This document shows, piece after piece, positions 1-6,714 of a stretch of DNA of 64,000 bases; position 1 is the stretch's first letter; each line of letters begins with the position of its first letter. This DNA is from Leptospira congkakensis (GTDB taxonomy: Bacteria; Spirochaetota; Leptospiria; Leptospirales; Leptospiraceae). The position numbers and the translations under genes were made by a program. The notes under the pieces are model-generated. The model worked only from the letters and a program-made list of their open reading frames with translations. It did no database searches and had not been told where the DNA came from. The stretch is from positions 1 to 64,000 of the forward strand of contig NZ_RQGQ01000004.1 of assembly GCF_004770265.1 (NCBI RefSeq). Direction: 5' to 3'.

Positions 1-548
1 AGACTTCCGTATAAATAAAAAAGTAAAATAAAGAAACCTGACGAGAACGAAATCTAGCATATTGCAACTAACGAACTTTTTCTGTATTTCTAATATTTCT
101 TACTAGTTGGTAGCTTCTTGAGTATATTTTCATATAATTCTTTCATATAGCGGTTATCTGATTTTCGTCTTTATCGTAAAATACAGAGAATATCTGAATT
201 GCGTATATTTCGCATTTGGCGTTGTTTATTGTATCTCGTTAAGCGGCATGTTTTGGATTGTAATCTGCTACTTCCCCTCAGTATGAGACATAATATTATT
301 CCTGTCTATTCTCTCCAAATAGTTTGTTTTATCTGTTAGGGCATAGCTCCGCCCCCTGAGTCCCAGATGTAAAAACGAATCTGAGTCTTTTTTGTAATAT
401 AGTTTGCGCAAACGTTTTTTGAAGGAGTTATCGAAATTCTCATCTAACAGGTATTTTTTATACTCATTTTATTGAATTTTTTTTCAATTCATGCAATAAA
501 AGTAAATTTGCATATTGTAATGAGTTTGTTTTTTTATTTTGTTTATTT
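1..548. other. AT-rich stretch with no recognised gene
   Basis: No convincing coding region or RNA gene was seen. The stretch is strongly AT-rich and lies beyond the 3' end of the polymerase gene. It contains a small GC-rich patch (about 339-362) and a 12-base perfect palindrome at 402-413 followed by a T run. Short open fragments on the minus strand around 100-250 are broken by stops, so a decayed gene is possible, but I could not name one. Confidence 0.5.
402..420 (+). terminator. Short palindrome plus T run
   Basis: GTTTGC is immediately followed by its reverse complement GCAAAC (402-413), then ACG and a run of six T. It could act as a weak terminator for plus-strand transcription or be a protein-binding palindrome. 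No gene upstream of it is visible, so the role is unclear. Confidence 0.25.
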
Positions 549-2843
549 CTAAAACTTGAATGGTAATAGCTGTTCGTCGCTAATCAATTCGTTGAAATCT
601 TTGAAACTGGAAATTCCTGCCCAGATTTCTTTGAATGAAGCGAGTAGTCGTTTTCGATAATAGACTTTATCGTAGATTAATAGATTTTGTGGGTTTTTAC
701 TTTCTATTCTTTCTTCGGTTTTGTAGCGTTTTCCTTTCTGTTCTGATTTTTGGTTTACTACTAAATAACGAATTTTTTCTCCTGCTTGGACATTGATCCC
801 CATTTCTAATAGGTCTTTAACTGCCACCGCACTAGGTGCGTCTACACTGTAATCTCCCGGATCGTGAGAAGTGGATCTTAGTATGAGGAGCTCTTTCCAG
901 AAAACATCACCTTTTGAGAGTGGGGCATCATATTTTTTGAAGATTTCTAAAATTTCAGTTTCTCTTGATTGCATATCAGCTATCGTTTCAAACTGACACA
1001 TCCACCGAATCATTTCCTGTTGTGCGGCTTTTATGTAATAAGGGTAGTCTTTTCTCCGTAAGGCGATTCCTCTTCCTTTGAAATGTCCATCGTTGAATCT
1101 TCCCATGTAACGATTGGCAACTGGCATTTTTTCATCTTGAGTAGATGGTGGAAAATATAACCAGGAGAAGATAGCTTCTATATCCATTGTTATTTTTGTT
1201 TTTACTTTTATTGTTTGGCAAATTTCTTGAAGGTGTTCTTCTCTGATTGGTGATTTATCTTTTTTTTGAATGAAGATACAATCTGTAATTGCATGCACTA
1301 GGTTGTATCCATAGCCTTCTGCAATTTCTTTTGCCAAAATTAATTTTTCTCTTCCAAAAGCTGTTACTGCTTCATGGCTTTCGAGTTTTCCGAATTTTGC
1401 ATTCCGGTAACCCAAATATCCGAAAGAGGTAACCAACATCCATTTTAAACTGGATTGTTTTTGTTCTATATAATGTTTGTTGGTCTGGCTCGGTTCCTTA
1501 CATTGTTTTTTATAATGGGCTCTGCGTTCTATGACATGTGCGAGTGCTTCAGAAACAACACCTCTTCTTTTGTTACAGATTCGATATCCTAAAGATGGAA
1601 CCATTTCTACTTCATAATCGTCTTTACAACACAAACAATTGATTGTTTCGGGAGATATATTGTGTGTAACCATCACTTTGGGATACATTTGAGAAAAATC
1701 TAATTGAGCAACATTTTCTAATACAAATCCATTTTGAATGTCTGCTTGAAAAACCAGTCCTCCTTTATCTGCGTTTAAAAGATCCAACGCTGTTTTTGGA
1801 GCCTCTAATGCACTTTTTTGCCAAGGGACAAGATAGTTCATACGTAGTGCTACATCTACCTCAATATATGTGAGAGCTTTTCCTGTTGATGCTCTTGCCA
1901 TCTTTTGAATTGGTAAACGAGAGATACGAGCAAGCTCAATAATTCCCATAAGGTCTGCTTCTTTGTAAACAAATCCGTTTTTTGAGTCTATATGCCATCG
2001 ACCGAACAACGGATAGGATGGTGCTCTAAACACGATTGTCCCGTAAGTATTAAAACTAGTTCCTTGTGTTTGTATCGAACGTCTGATTGTGCTTGTTTTG
2101 TCTCTATCAAATTCAATTGGTATATGATTTTCTTGTGAAGCTTTAAAGAGATAAGGAAATAGAATTTGGTCACCGTAGGAGGTGAGAACTATATCAGGAT
2201 CATATTTTTTGAATATTTGATTTAGTTTATGGATCAGATTTGTAGAATTGTTTGTTGGTATTTTATACTTGTCGGAATTGATTTCAACAATGAGTGTGTT
2301 GTGTTCTAAAGAGATCCTTTGGCTTTTTTCTAAGTAGAGAGAGACTACCCTAAAGTTTGGAACTTCGTAATCTAAATCATGGATATCTGATAAACACTGA
2401 ATGTTTCTAATTTGATTTTGGTTGTGTTTTTTTTCGTAACTTATTTCTAAATAAGCTAGCGGGTAGATCTCTTTTTCTAACATATAACCCGTCGTGATCT
2501 CGATATCAGAATGATAGATATCGTATTTTCCATAGAGATTAAAAAGTTTCCTTGTGATTTTGGGTAGGAGTTGTGGTTTAGAAATTACTAATTTTAAGAC
2601 TGAGACTTTTTTGTTTTCATAGAAGAGAAGTTTTTCTGTGAAAGTGGGGATTTCTGCTAACGCGTTTAACTCATAAAATCGTTTTACTAACTTTTGAAGA
2701 ATGTTTTTGGATGCGTGAATGTAGATTGTTGGAAAAAACTCATCAGAAAATAATCGAAGTTCTCCTTCGTGAGACCTTATCCAAAGGTAGATTTTTTGTT
2801 CAGAGTGGTAGATATCAAACAAGTAACCTTTGAATGTTTCCAT
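549..2843 (-). CDS. Divergent family B DNA polymerase
   Basis: The 764-residue protein has the order of a family B DNA polymerase. Motif A is LDFSQMYPKV with the metal-binding Asp at about 382, and motif B is KWMLVTSFGYLGY starting at about Lys467. Motif C reads HAITDCIF, so the invariant second Asp (about 521) is kept but the first Asp of the usual DTD is Ile. In the 3'-5' exonuclease region the Exo I Asp is missing (LYLE around 169-172) and Exo II lacks its Asn and Asp (around 222-231), while an Exo III-like YxxxD remains at 293-297. Proofreading is therefore probably lost; polymerase activity is plausible but altered. It ends a three-gene minus-strand set behind a RecA-like protein and a small helical protein, which suggests a role in repair or translesion synthesis (inference). 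Confidence 0.85.
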   Translation of the reverse strand: METFKGYLFDIYHSEQKIYLWIRSHEGELRLFSDEFFPTIYIHASKNILQKLVKRFYELNALAEIPTFTEKLLFYENKKVSVLKLVISKPQLLPKITRKLFNLYGKYDIYHSDIEITTGYMLEKEIYPLAYLEISYEKKHNQNQIRNIQCLSDIHDLDYEVPNFRVVSLYLEKSQRISLEHNTLIVEINSDKYKIPTNNSTNLIHKLNQIFKKYDPDIVLTSYGDQILFPYLFKASQENHIPIEFDRDKTSTIRRSIQTQGTSFNTYGTIVFRAPSYPLFGRWHIDSKNGFVYKEADLMGIIELARISRLPIQKMARASTGKALTYIEVDVALRMNYLVPWQKSALEAPKTALDLLNADKGGLVFQADIQNGFVLENVAQLDFSQMYPKVMVTHNISPETINCLCCKDDYEVEMVPSLGYRICNKRRGVVSEALAHVIERRAHYKKQCKEPSQTNKHYIEQKQSSLKWMLVTSFGYLGYRNAKFGKLESHEAVTAFGREKLILAKEIAEGYGYNLVHAITDCIFIQKKDKSPIREEHLQEICQTIKVKTKITMDIEAIFSWLYFPPSTQDEKMPVANRYMGRFNDGHFKGRGIALRRKDYPYYIKAAQQEMIRWMCQFETIADMQSRETEILEIFKKYDAPLSKGDVFWKELLILRSTSHDPGDYSVDAPSAVAVKDLLEMGINVQAGEKIRYLVVNQKSEQKGKRYKTEERIESKNPQNLLIYDKVYYRKRLLASFKEIWAGISSFKDFNELISDEQLLPFKF

Positions 2844-2866
2844 AATCTTTTTACTTTAATGCGTAG

Positions 2867-3124
2867 TCACTTGTCGGGGATTTTCTGTAGGTCTTTTTTG
2901 ATTTCGTTCACCTCTTTTTTTAATTCTATGAGCATGGATAGGATCATGGAGTCAATTGGATACGGTAGAGAGGCCATAACACCGGCTTGCACTTGCAATT
3001 TGGAAGTTCTCATTAGCTCATCGAAAATTTCTTGGTCTTGTCTTCGGAGAGATCTTCGAAAATCCGATAAGTTTCCTTCTATCTGTAACATTTGGCGAGA
3101 GTAGGGGGCAATGGTTCTTCCCAT
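2867..3124 (-). CDS. Small helical protein in the polymerase operon
   Basis: An 85-residue protein of unknown function, predicted mostly helical, ending in a charged Lys/Glu-rich coiled-coil-like tail. A longer frame opens at 3286, but I prefer the ATG at 3124: it follows an AGGA site and starts one base after the upstream gene's stop (TAA-C-ATG), the arrangement expected for translational coupling. It lies 23 bases before the family B polymerase. Its position between a RecA-like protein and the polymerase suggests an adaptor or subunit; nothing in the sequence shows an enzymatic activity. Confidence 0.7.
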   Translation of the reverse strand: MGRTIAPYSRQMLQIEGNLSDFRRSLRRQDQEIFDELMRTSKLQVQAGVMASLPYPIDSMILSMLIELKKEVNEIKKDLQKIPDK

Positions 3125-3125
3125 G

Positions 3126-3731
3126 TTAAAATCCTGTGATTGAAGTTTTTCTTGTACGAATGCGAGAGAGGCCTTCTTCCATTTTGAGTTCCCATAGGTT
3201 TTGGGTGGTCCGTAGTAGTTTTGGAAAAAAAGTTTGAAAATTTTTATGTGTATAAGTCCAGGATTCGATGATAAGTAGTGGGACATTTTCGCCGGGAAAT
3301 TTTTCTATAAATTCTAACATCCGGTTTAATAAAAACAAACCTTCGTCTTCTTTGACATCTCCATCTAGAAATTGTTTACATGGAGCTAACAGAAAGTAGA
3401 TTGTGTTTTCTTCTTTTAAACTTAGAATTGTTTTTAGTGCATCTAATATTTGATAGGGGGTGAAGGCCCTTTGAACTTTGATTTGTTCTAAAAATGGCTC
3501 TGGTTGTAAATTTTGTCTTCTGGTTTCTTCGGCAATGGTGAAGGGATTAAATCGAATGGCACAGTCTAGATTGAAAACCTGAAACCCTGAACAAACCATG
3601 GCATACTGCCAATAATGAGCCAGCCTGTACATTCCTCTTTCTCCGGTGAGTAAACCGATATCTCTTTGGTTCCAGTTTTTGATGGGTTCGTAAACATCAG
3701 CAGAAATGGGAGATGCTTCAGTGAGAATCAT
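3126..3731 (-). CDS. RecA/RadA-like protein with degenerate ATPase motifs
   Basis: A 201-residue protein that resembles the core of RecA/Rad51-type ATPases: a glycine-rich loop after a beta strand (LLTGERGMYR, about 27-36), then a LAHYWQ helix, a strand ending in NLD, and a segment LEQIKVQRAFTPYQ that closely mimics the archaeal RadA stretch ahead of the L1 region. The Walker A Lys-Ser/Thr is absent and the Walker B strand (YFLLAPCKQFLD) has no Asp at the expected place, so ATP hydrolysis is unlikely. It is the first gene of the polymerase set. I infer a structural or recruiting role, comparable to ImuA/SulA-type RecA relatives in mutagenesis operons, but the family is not one I can name. Confidence 0.65.
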   Translation of the reverse strand: MILTEASPISADVYEPIKNWNQRDIGLLTGERGMYRLAHYWQYAMVCSGFQVFNLDCAIRFNPFTIAEETRRQNLQPEPFLEQIKVQRAFTPYQILDALKTILSLKEENTIYFLLAPCKQFLDGDVKEDEGLFLLNRMLEFIEKFPGENVPLLIIESWTYTHKNFQTFFPKLLRTTQNLWELKMEEGLSRIRTRKTSITGF

Positions 3732-4041
3732 AGATACTATTTATTTGTATAGTAAAAATATGTAAAGTGTAATTTCTCAGTAAGTTTCGTTTTTCACTTA
3801 CTGGAAAAAGTAAGTCACTTACCTTTTTTACGGGAAAACTGAGGGTTGGTAGGCGGTTTGTTTCGATTTGGAAAAATGCTACGGACTATCCGAAAATGAA
3901 ACTGGCGAGGGTGGGAAATTTCTAGAAAGGTAAGGGGGAACTCTCGCGGCCGGAGATTGCCTCCGGTCCCAGAGTTACAGTCGTAAAAATGGATTCATCT
4001 AGTGACTTTCTAAAAGTTACCGATGGATCAGAGCTTAGGAT
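3732..4041. other. Intergenic region with a GC-rich hairpin
   Basis: No gene was seen in these 310 bases. The left part next to the RecA-like gene holds a TAAGT/ACTTA-rich palindromic patch around 3778-3825, a likely promoter/operator area for the minus-strand polymerase operon. The right part holds the strong hairpin listed at 3939-3976. Confidence 0.45.
3939..3976. repeat. GC-rich stem-loop
   Basis: AACTCT (3939-3944) pairs with AGAGTT (3971-3976); inside it GGCCGGAG (3948-3955) pairs with CTCCGGTC (3961-3968), one G-U pair included, around a five-base loop ATTGC. There is no T run, so it does not look like a terminator on either strand. Its GC content is far above the surroundings. It may belong to the same class of intergenic elements as 4514-4628. 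Confidence 0.5.
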
Positions 4042-4419
4042 TTATAGAGGAGGAACTTCTTGGACGGTTTTGACTCCGGTCACAAAATAGCTGGTTTCGG
4101 CAAAACAACTAAAAGGAACTCCAATGTGTTCTTCGTATTCTAAAACCACTCGTTTGCCAATGGAATCGTTTAATTGTTCGGCTATGGCCTCGTCCCGAAT
4201 GCTGAAGTAGAATTTTTCTGTCATTGTTCCAGGCATAGTGACAAGGGCCATTTCTCCTTCCCAAGTTTTACAAACCCAACCTTTTTTGGACAGTTTTTGG
4301 ATATAACCGGCACGATCTCCTTCGGAATAACTCCACTGAAGAGTGAGCCAAGTGTAACCCGCAAAAAGAATCGCGAGGAGGATGAGAAGGAAGCTGAAAC
4401 GAATTAAAAATTTACCCAT
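4042..4419 (-). CDS. Small membrane-anchored protein of unknown function
   Basis: A 125-residue protein with one hydrophobic N-terminal segment (about residues 5-27), then a soluble domain with the pattern YSEGDRAGYIQKLSKKGWVCKTWEGE. The same kind of sequence (SEG.R.G...KFSKKG...KTYEGEL) is common in small uncharacterised membrane proteins of Bacteroidota and spirochaetes. The function is not known. It stands alone between two GC-rich structured intergenic regions. The start ATG is followed at once by the membrane segment, which supports the chosen start. Confidence 0.7.
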   Translation of the reverse strand: MGKFLIRFSFLLILLAILFAGYTWLTLQWSYSEGDRAGYIQKLSKKGWVCKTWEGEMALVTMPGTMTEKFYFSIRDEAIAEQLNDSIGKRVVLEYEEHIGVPFSCFAETSYFVTGVKTVQEVPPL

Positions 4420-4513
4420 AAGTTAATCCAGCATTCTGAAAAGAAAAGAGAAAGTTTCAAGACAATATTTTGGTCAGAAAGGATCAAATATGTAATTTAC
4501 CGTGCTTTTCTTC

Positions 4514-4628
4514 GCGCCAGGACTACGGAGGGCTTGGTCTGCCTTTGGCAGACGGGAGCGAACGCGCACCCCGAAGTAGCCCGGTCCGTGATATATGAGA
4601 GCCATCTCCACTAACGGGGTGGAGGCGC
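4514..4628. ncRNA. Candidate branched structured RNA or repeat element
   Basis: A GC-rich island that folds by eye into a closed branched structure. The closing stem is GCGCC (4514-4518) with GGCGC (4624-4628). Arm I is ACGGA (4525-4529) with TCCGT (4585-4589), continued by GGGCT (4530-4534) with AGCCC (4578-4582) and capped by the perfect hairpin GTCTGCC (4537-4543) TTT GGCAGAC (4547-4553). Arm II is CTCCAC (4606-4611) with GTGGAG (4619-4624). One base, 4624, is shared between arm II and the closing stem. There is no open frame through it. It could be a non-coding RNA, a riboregulator or a dispersed genomic repeat; the sequence alone does not decide. Confidence 0.45.
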
Positions 4629-4745
4629 CCAAAAGGAAATCATACACTGGCCTTAAGTCATAGTATGAACTTTTTAATATAAAAAATTTGAAGGATGTTG
4701 ATTGAGGTGGAAAGTTTAGGCCGTTCGTGGTAAGTGTGAACCATT

Positions 4746-4770
4746 GGGTGGCGGGTCTAGTTCCCCACCC
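4746..4770. repeat. Hairpin upstream of the LpoB-like gene
   Basis: GGGTGG (4746-4751) pairs perfectly with CCACCC (4765-4770) around a 13-base loop. It lies 75 bases before the chosen start of the lipoprotein gene, so it may be in its 5' leader. Confidence 0.35.
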
Positions 4771-4844
4771 TCAAATCGGGCGGGGATACTATATTCCCAC
4801 ATTCTTTCTTGCCAAACTCCCGAACCCCCACCAAACTCTCCCCA

Positions 4845-5408
4845 ATGCGCATTTTATTTTTCTCACTCTTGTTTCCGTTTTTATTTGTTAGCTGCTCTTC
4901 TGTTTCCTACCAAAAAATAGATAAGGCCAAGGCCACCAAACAATGGGGAGTTTTGGAAGTCAAAGAAACGGCTCGAAGTATGAGCCATTCCTTATCCACT
5001 TATTATAAGGCTGATTTGAAAACTGGGTATTTAGAATGGAAGGCAATCCAAAATTCTACCTCAGAACATATTGATACCAAACTCATCAGTAACGAAATTC
5101 TAAACCAACTTACAAAAGACAAGGTTCCGTTTGTGGATACGTCCATTAGGGGAGAGGCAAGTGCAGAGATGGCATTTGGAAAAACGGGAATGGTATCGTC
5201 TGAATCGCGTTTGGCGGTTGGAAAGTTCAAATCACCTTCTCATAAAATCAAAGGTGAGATCAATGAAGTGGTGAATTATGAATCCGGGTCTCGGATCCAA
5301 TACATCACAGTGACACTTTTCCTTGTGAGTTTGGAAACCAACCAAATAGTTTGGTCAGAACAAACTAATTTTTTAAAAACAAGTCGTGTCGAAGGTTACG
5401 GCCTTTGA
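4845..5408 (+). CDS. LpoB-like lipoprotein (penicillin-binding protein activator family)
   Basis: I take the ATG at 4845 because it places a standard lipoprotein signal at the very N-terminus (MRILFF..., lipobox LFVSC); an in-frame TTG at 4809 would add 12 residues before it. The mature domain has features of the LpoB/YcfM family: a long charged N-terminal part, a central region with IRGEASAEM, and the C-terminal KIKGEINEV...ITVTLFLVSLETNQIVWSEQ pattern. LpoB activates a peptidoglycan synthase from the outer membrane in Enterobacteria. No clear ribosome binding site precedes the start. The 3' end overlaps the convergent TPR lipoprotein gene by 13 bases. Family assignment is fairly good; the function in a spirochaete is inferred. 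Confidence 0.65.
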   Translation: MRILFFSLLFPFLFVSCSSVSYQKIDKAKATKQWGVLEVKETARSMSHSLSTYYKADLKTGYLEWKAIQNSTSEHIDTKLISNEILNQLTKDKVPFVDTSIRGEASAEMAFGKTGMVSSESRLAVGKFKSPSHKIKGEINEVVNYESGSRIQYITVTLFLVSLETNQIVWSEQTNFLKTSRVEGYGL

Positions 5409-6682
5409 TTGTCTGGGAAAAAACCAAATCGAACTTTGATTTTTCCCATAGAAGGACTTAAAGTGTAAGGTAAGGTCTCTGGATGCATTTGAAGTTTCGG
5501 CGAAACGAGGGCAGACTTGGATTTTCCCATCCAAACATATTCTGGAAAAAAACGGACATATCGATATTCATCAGAAATATCTAAATCTTTTCTCATATTC
5601 CTTCTTGCGTCGTCATAAGAGGTCTCGATCCACTCGGCACCGAGTTTGAAACCAGTAATCATCGCTAAGATACCGAGAGCACCTACTTGATTTGAATTCA
5701 CTTTGACACCTACATAAACGAGTCCAGCCCCAAAGGCGACGATGGTGCCACTTGCAAGGATGGCGGCTGTGACTTTGACTGTTCCTTTGGTTCCTTCTTT
5801 TAGGGCACTGGCAGAAACCAATTGAAAGTATTTAGAGTCTTGGATGAGTTCTGCGATTTCGTTATCGCGAGTTAGGTGGCGTTCATACCAACCTAGAGTA
5901 TCTTTTTCCAAAACAAGTGGGGTTTTATTTCCACCATCCACAACCATCAGTGGGGTTTGTTTTCCTGTTTGGCGAAATTTTAAATTTCTAAGCCCTCGAA
6001 TGAAGTTGAGGTTTACTGATGGATCCATCTCAGGTTCAGCACCAGGGCCCCCAAATACTAAAATGAATTCTTCGTTTTCGGAATACCTATCATTTGCCAT
6101 CGCACGTAAAATACTCGATTGGGGTTTCAATTGGCTTGCTTTTCTAAAATCCACTTTGGCTTCTTCGATGGAACCAGTGGATAGCCAAAGCGAGGCAAGT
6201 AATAGTCGTAAGGTGGGATCATCAAATTGGCCTTCCGCACTCCATTCCCCACTGAGTAAGTTTCCGGCATACCTAGCTTGGATTTTTCCTTTATCAAATT
6301 CACCGGCTCTTACATAATACAAACCAAGGAGGATGTGGAGGTAGATGATTTCTGCTTCTGAGGCGTAGTATCCTTCTTCTGTTTCCATATAGAAAAAAGA
6401 TTTTAGGGATCTTGAGGCACTAAAACGAAGGCGTTCCTTACTTTCTTCGGCTAAAGTTTGCAAATGTTTGTAGTCTTTTTCGCCTTTTAAAAAACTCAAA
6501 TGAGCTCGTTCGAGAATCGCAATAAAACCTTTTCGTTCTTCTGTGGGTAAGTAATCAATTGCCTTTTCTAGATTGGCTTTTTTGTAAGCGCGGAGGGAGT
6601 CTTCATATTCTTGTCGTTTGGCGATACTTGTACATTGGATACAAAGTAATAATAAAACAAAAGAATATAAGGATAGGCGCAT
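5396..6682 (-). CDS. TPR lipoprotein resembling the COG3014 family
   Basis: A 428-residue lipoprotein: signal peptide with lipobox LLCIQC, then helical TPR-like repeats (about 25-210), a linker, a Gly/Ala-rich hydrophobic stretch (about 300-350, ILASGTIVAFGAGLVYVGV) and a C-terminal domain. This layout, including the ILVFGGPGAEP and internal hydrophobic glycine-rich parts, matches uncharacterised lipoproteins (COG3014) that are encoded beside LpoB-like genes in Gammaproteobacteria. Here its neighbour is also LpoB-like, although convergent instead of co-directional. I infer a shared role at the cell envelope, possibly in peptidoglycan synthesis. Confidence 0.6.
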   Translation of the reverse strand: MRLSLYSFVLLLLCIQCTSIAKRQEYEDSLRAYKKANLEKAIDYLPTEERKGFIAILERAHLSFLKGEKDYKHLQTLAEESKERLRFSASRSLKSFFYMETEEGYYASEAEIIYLHILLGLYYVRAGEFDKGKIQARYAGNLLSGEWSAEGQFDDPTLRLLLASLWLSTGSIEEAKVDFRKASQLKPQSSILRAMANDRYSENEEFILVFGGPGAEPEMDPSVNLNFIRGLRNLKFRQTGKQTPLMVVDGGNKTPLVLEKDTLGWYERHLTRDNEIAELIQDSKYFQLVSASALKEGTKGTVKVTAAILASGTIVAFGAGLVYVGVKVNSNQVGALGILAMITGFKLGAEWIETSYDDARRNMRKDLDISDEYRYVRFFPEYVWMGKSKSALVSPKLQMHPETLPYTLSPSMGKIKVRFGFFPDNQRP

Positions 6683-6714
6683 TCGGCCTATCCTTTAACA
6701 AAATTTAGTTTTGT

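Larger units (their letters stand above)
4420..4844. other. Intergenic region rich in structured DNA
   Basis: No coding region is supported in these 425 bases. They contain the branched GC-rich element 4514-4628 and a shorter hairpin 4746-4770. The rest is AT-rich and probably carries the promoter of the downstream lipoprotein gene. Confidence 0.5.

Noticed and set aside
339..362. GC-rich patch considered as part of a tRNA or small RNA
   Set aside because: No cloverleaf or acceptor stem could be drawn, and the pairing is only four bases.
2867..3286. Longer start (3286) for the small helical protein
   Set aside because: It would overlap the RecA-like gene by 160 bases; ATG 3124 has a binding site and ideal spacing to the upstream stop.
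5844..6317. 157-residue plus-strand frame inside the TPR lipoprotein gene
   Set aside because: It is antisense to a gene with a clear signal peptide and family pattern; the product resembles nothing.
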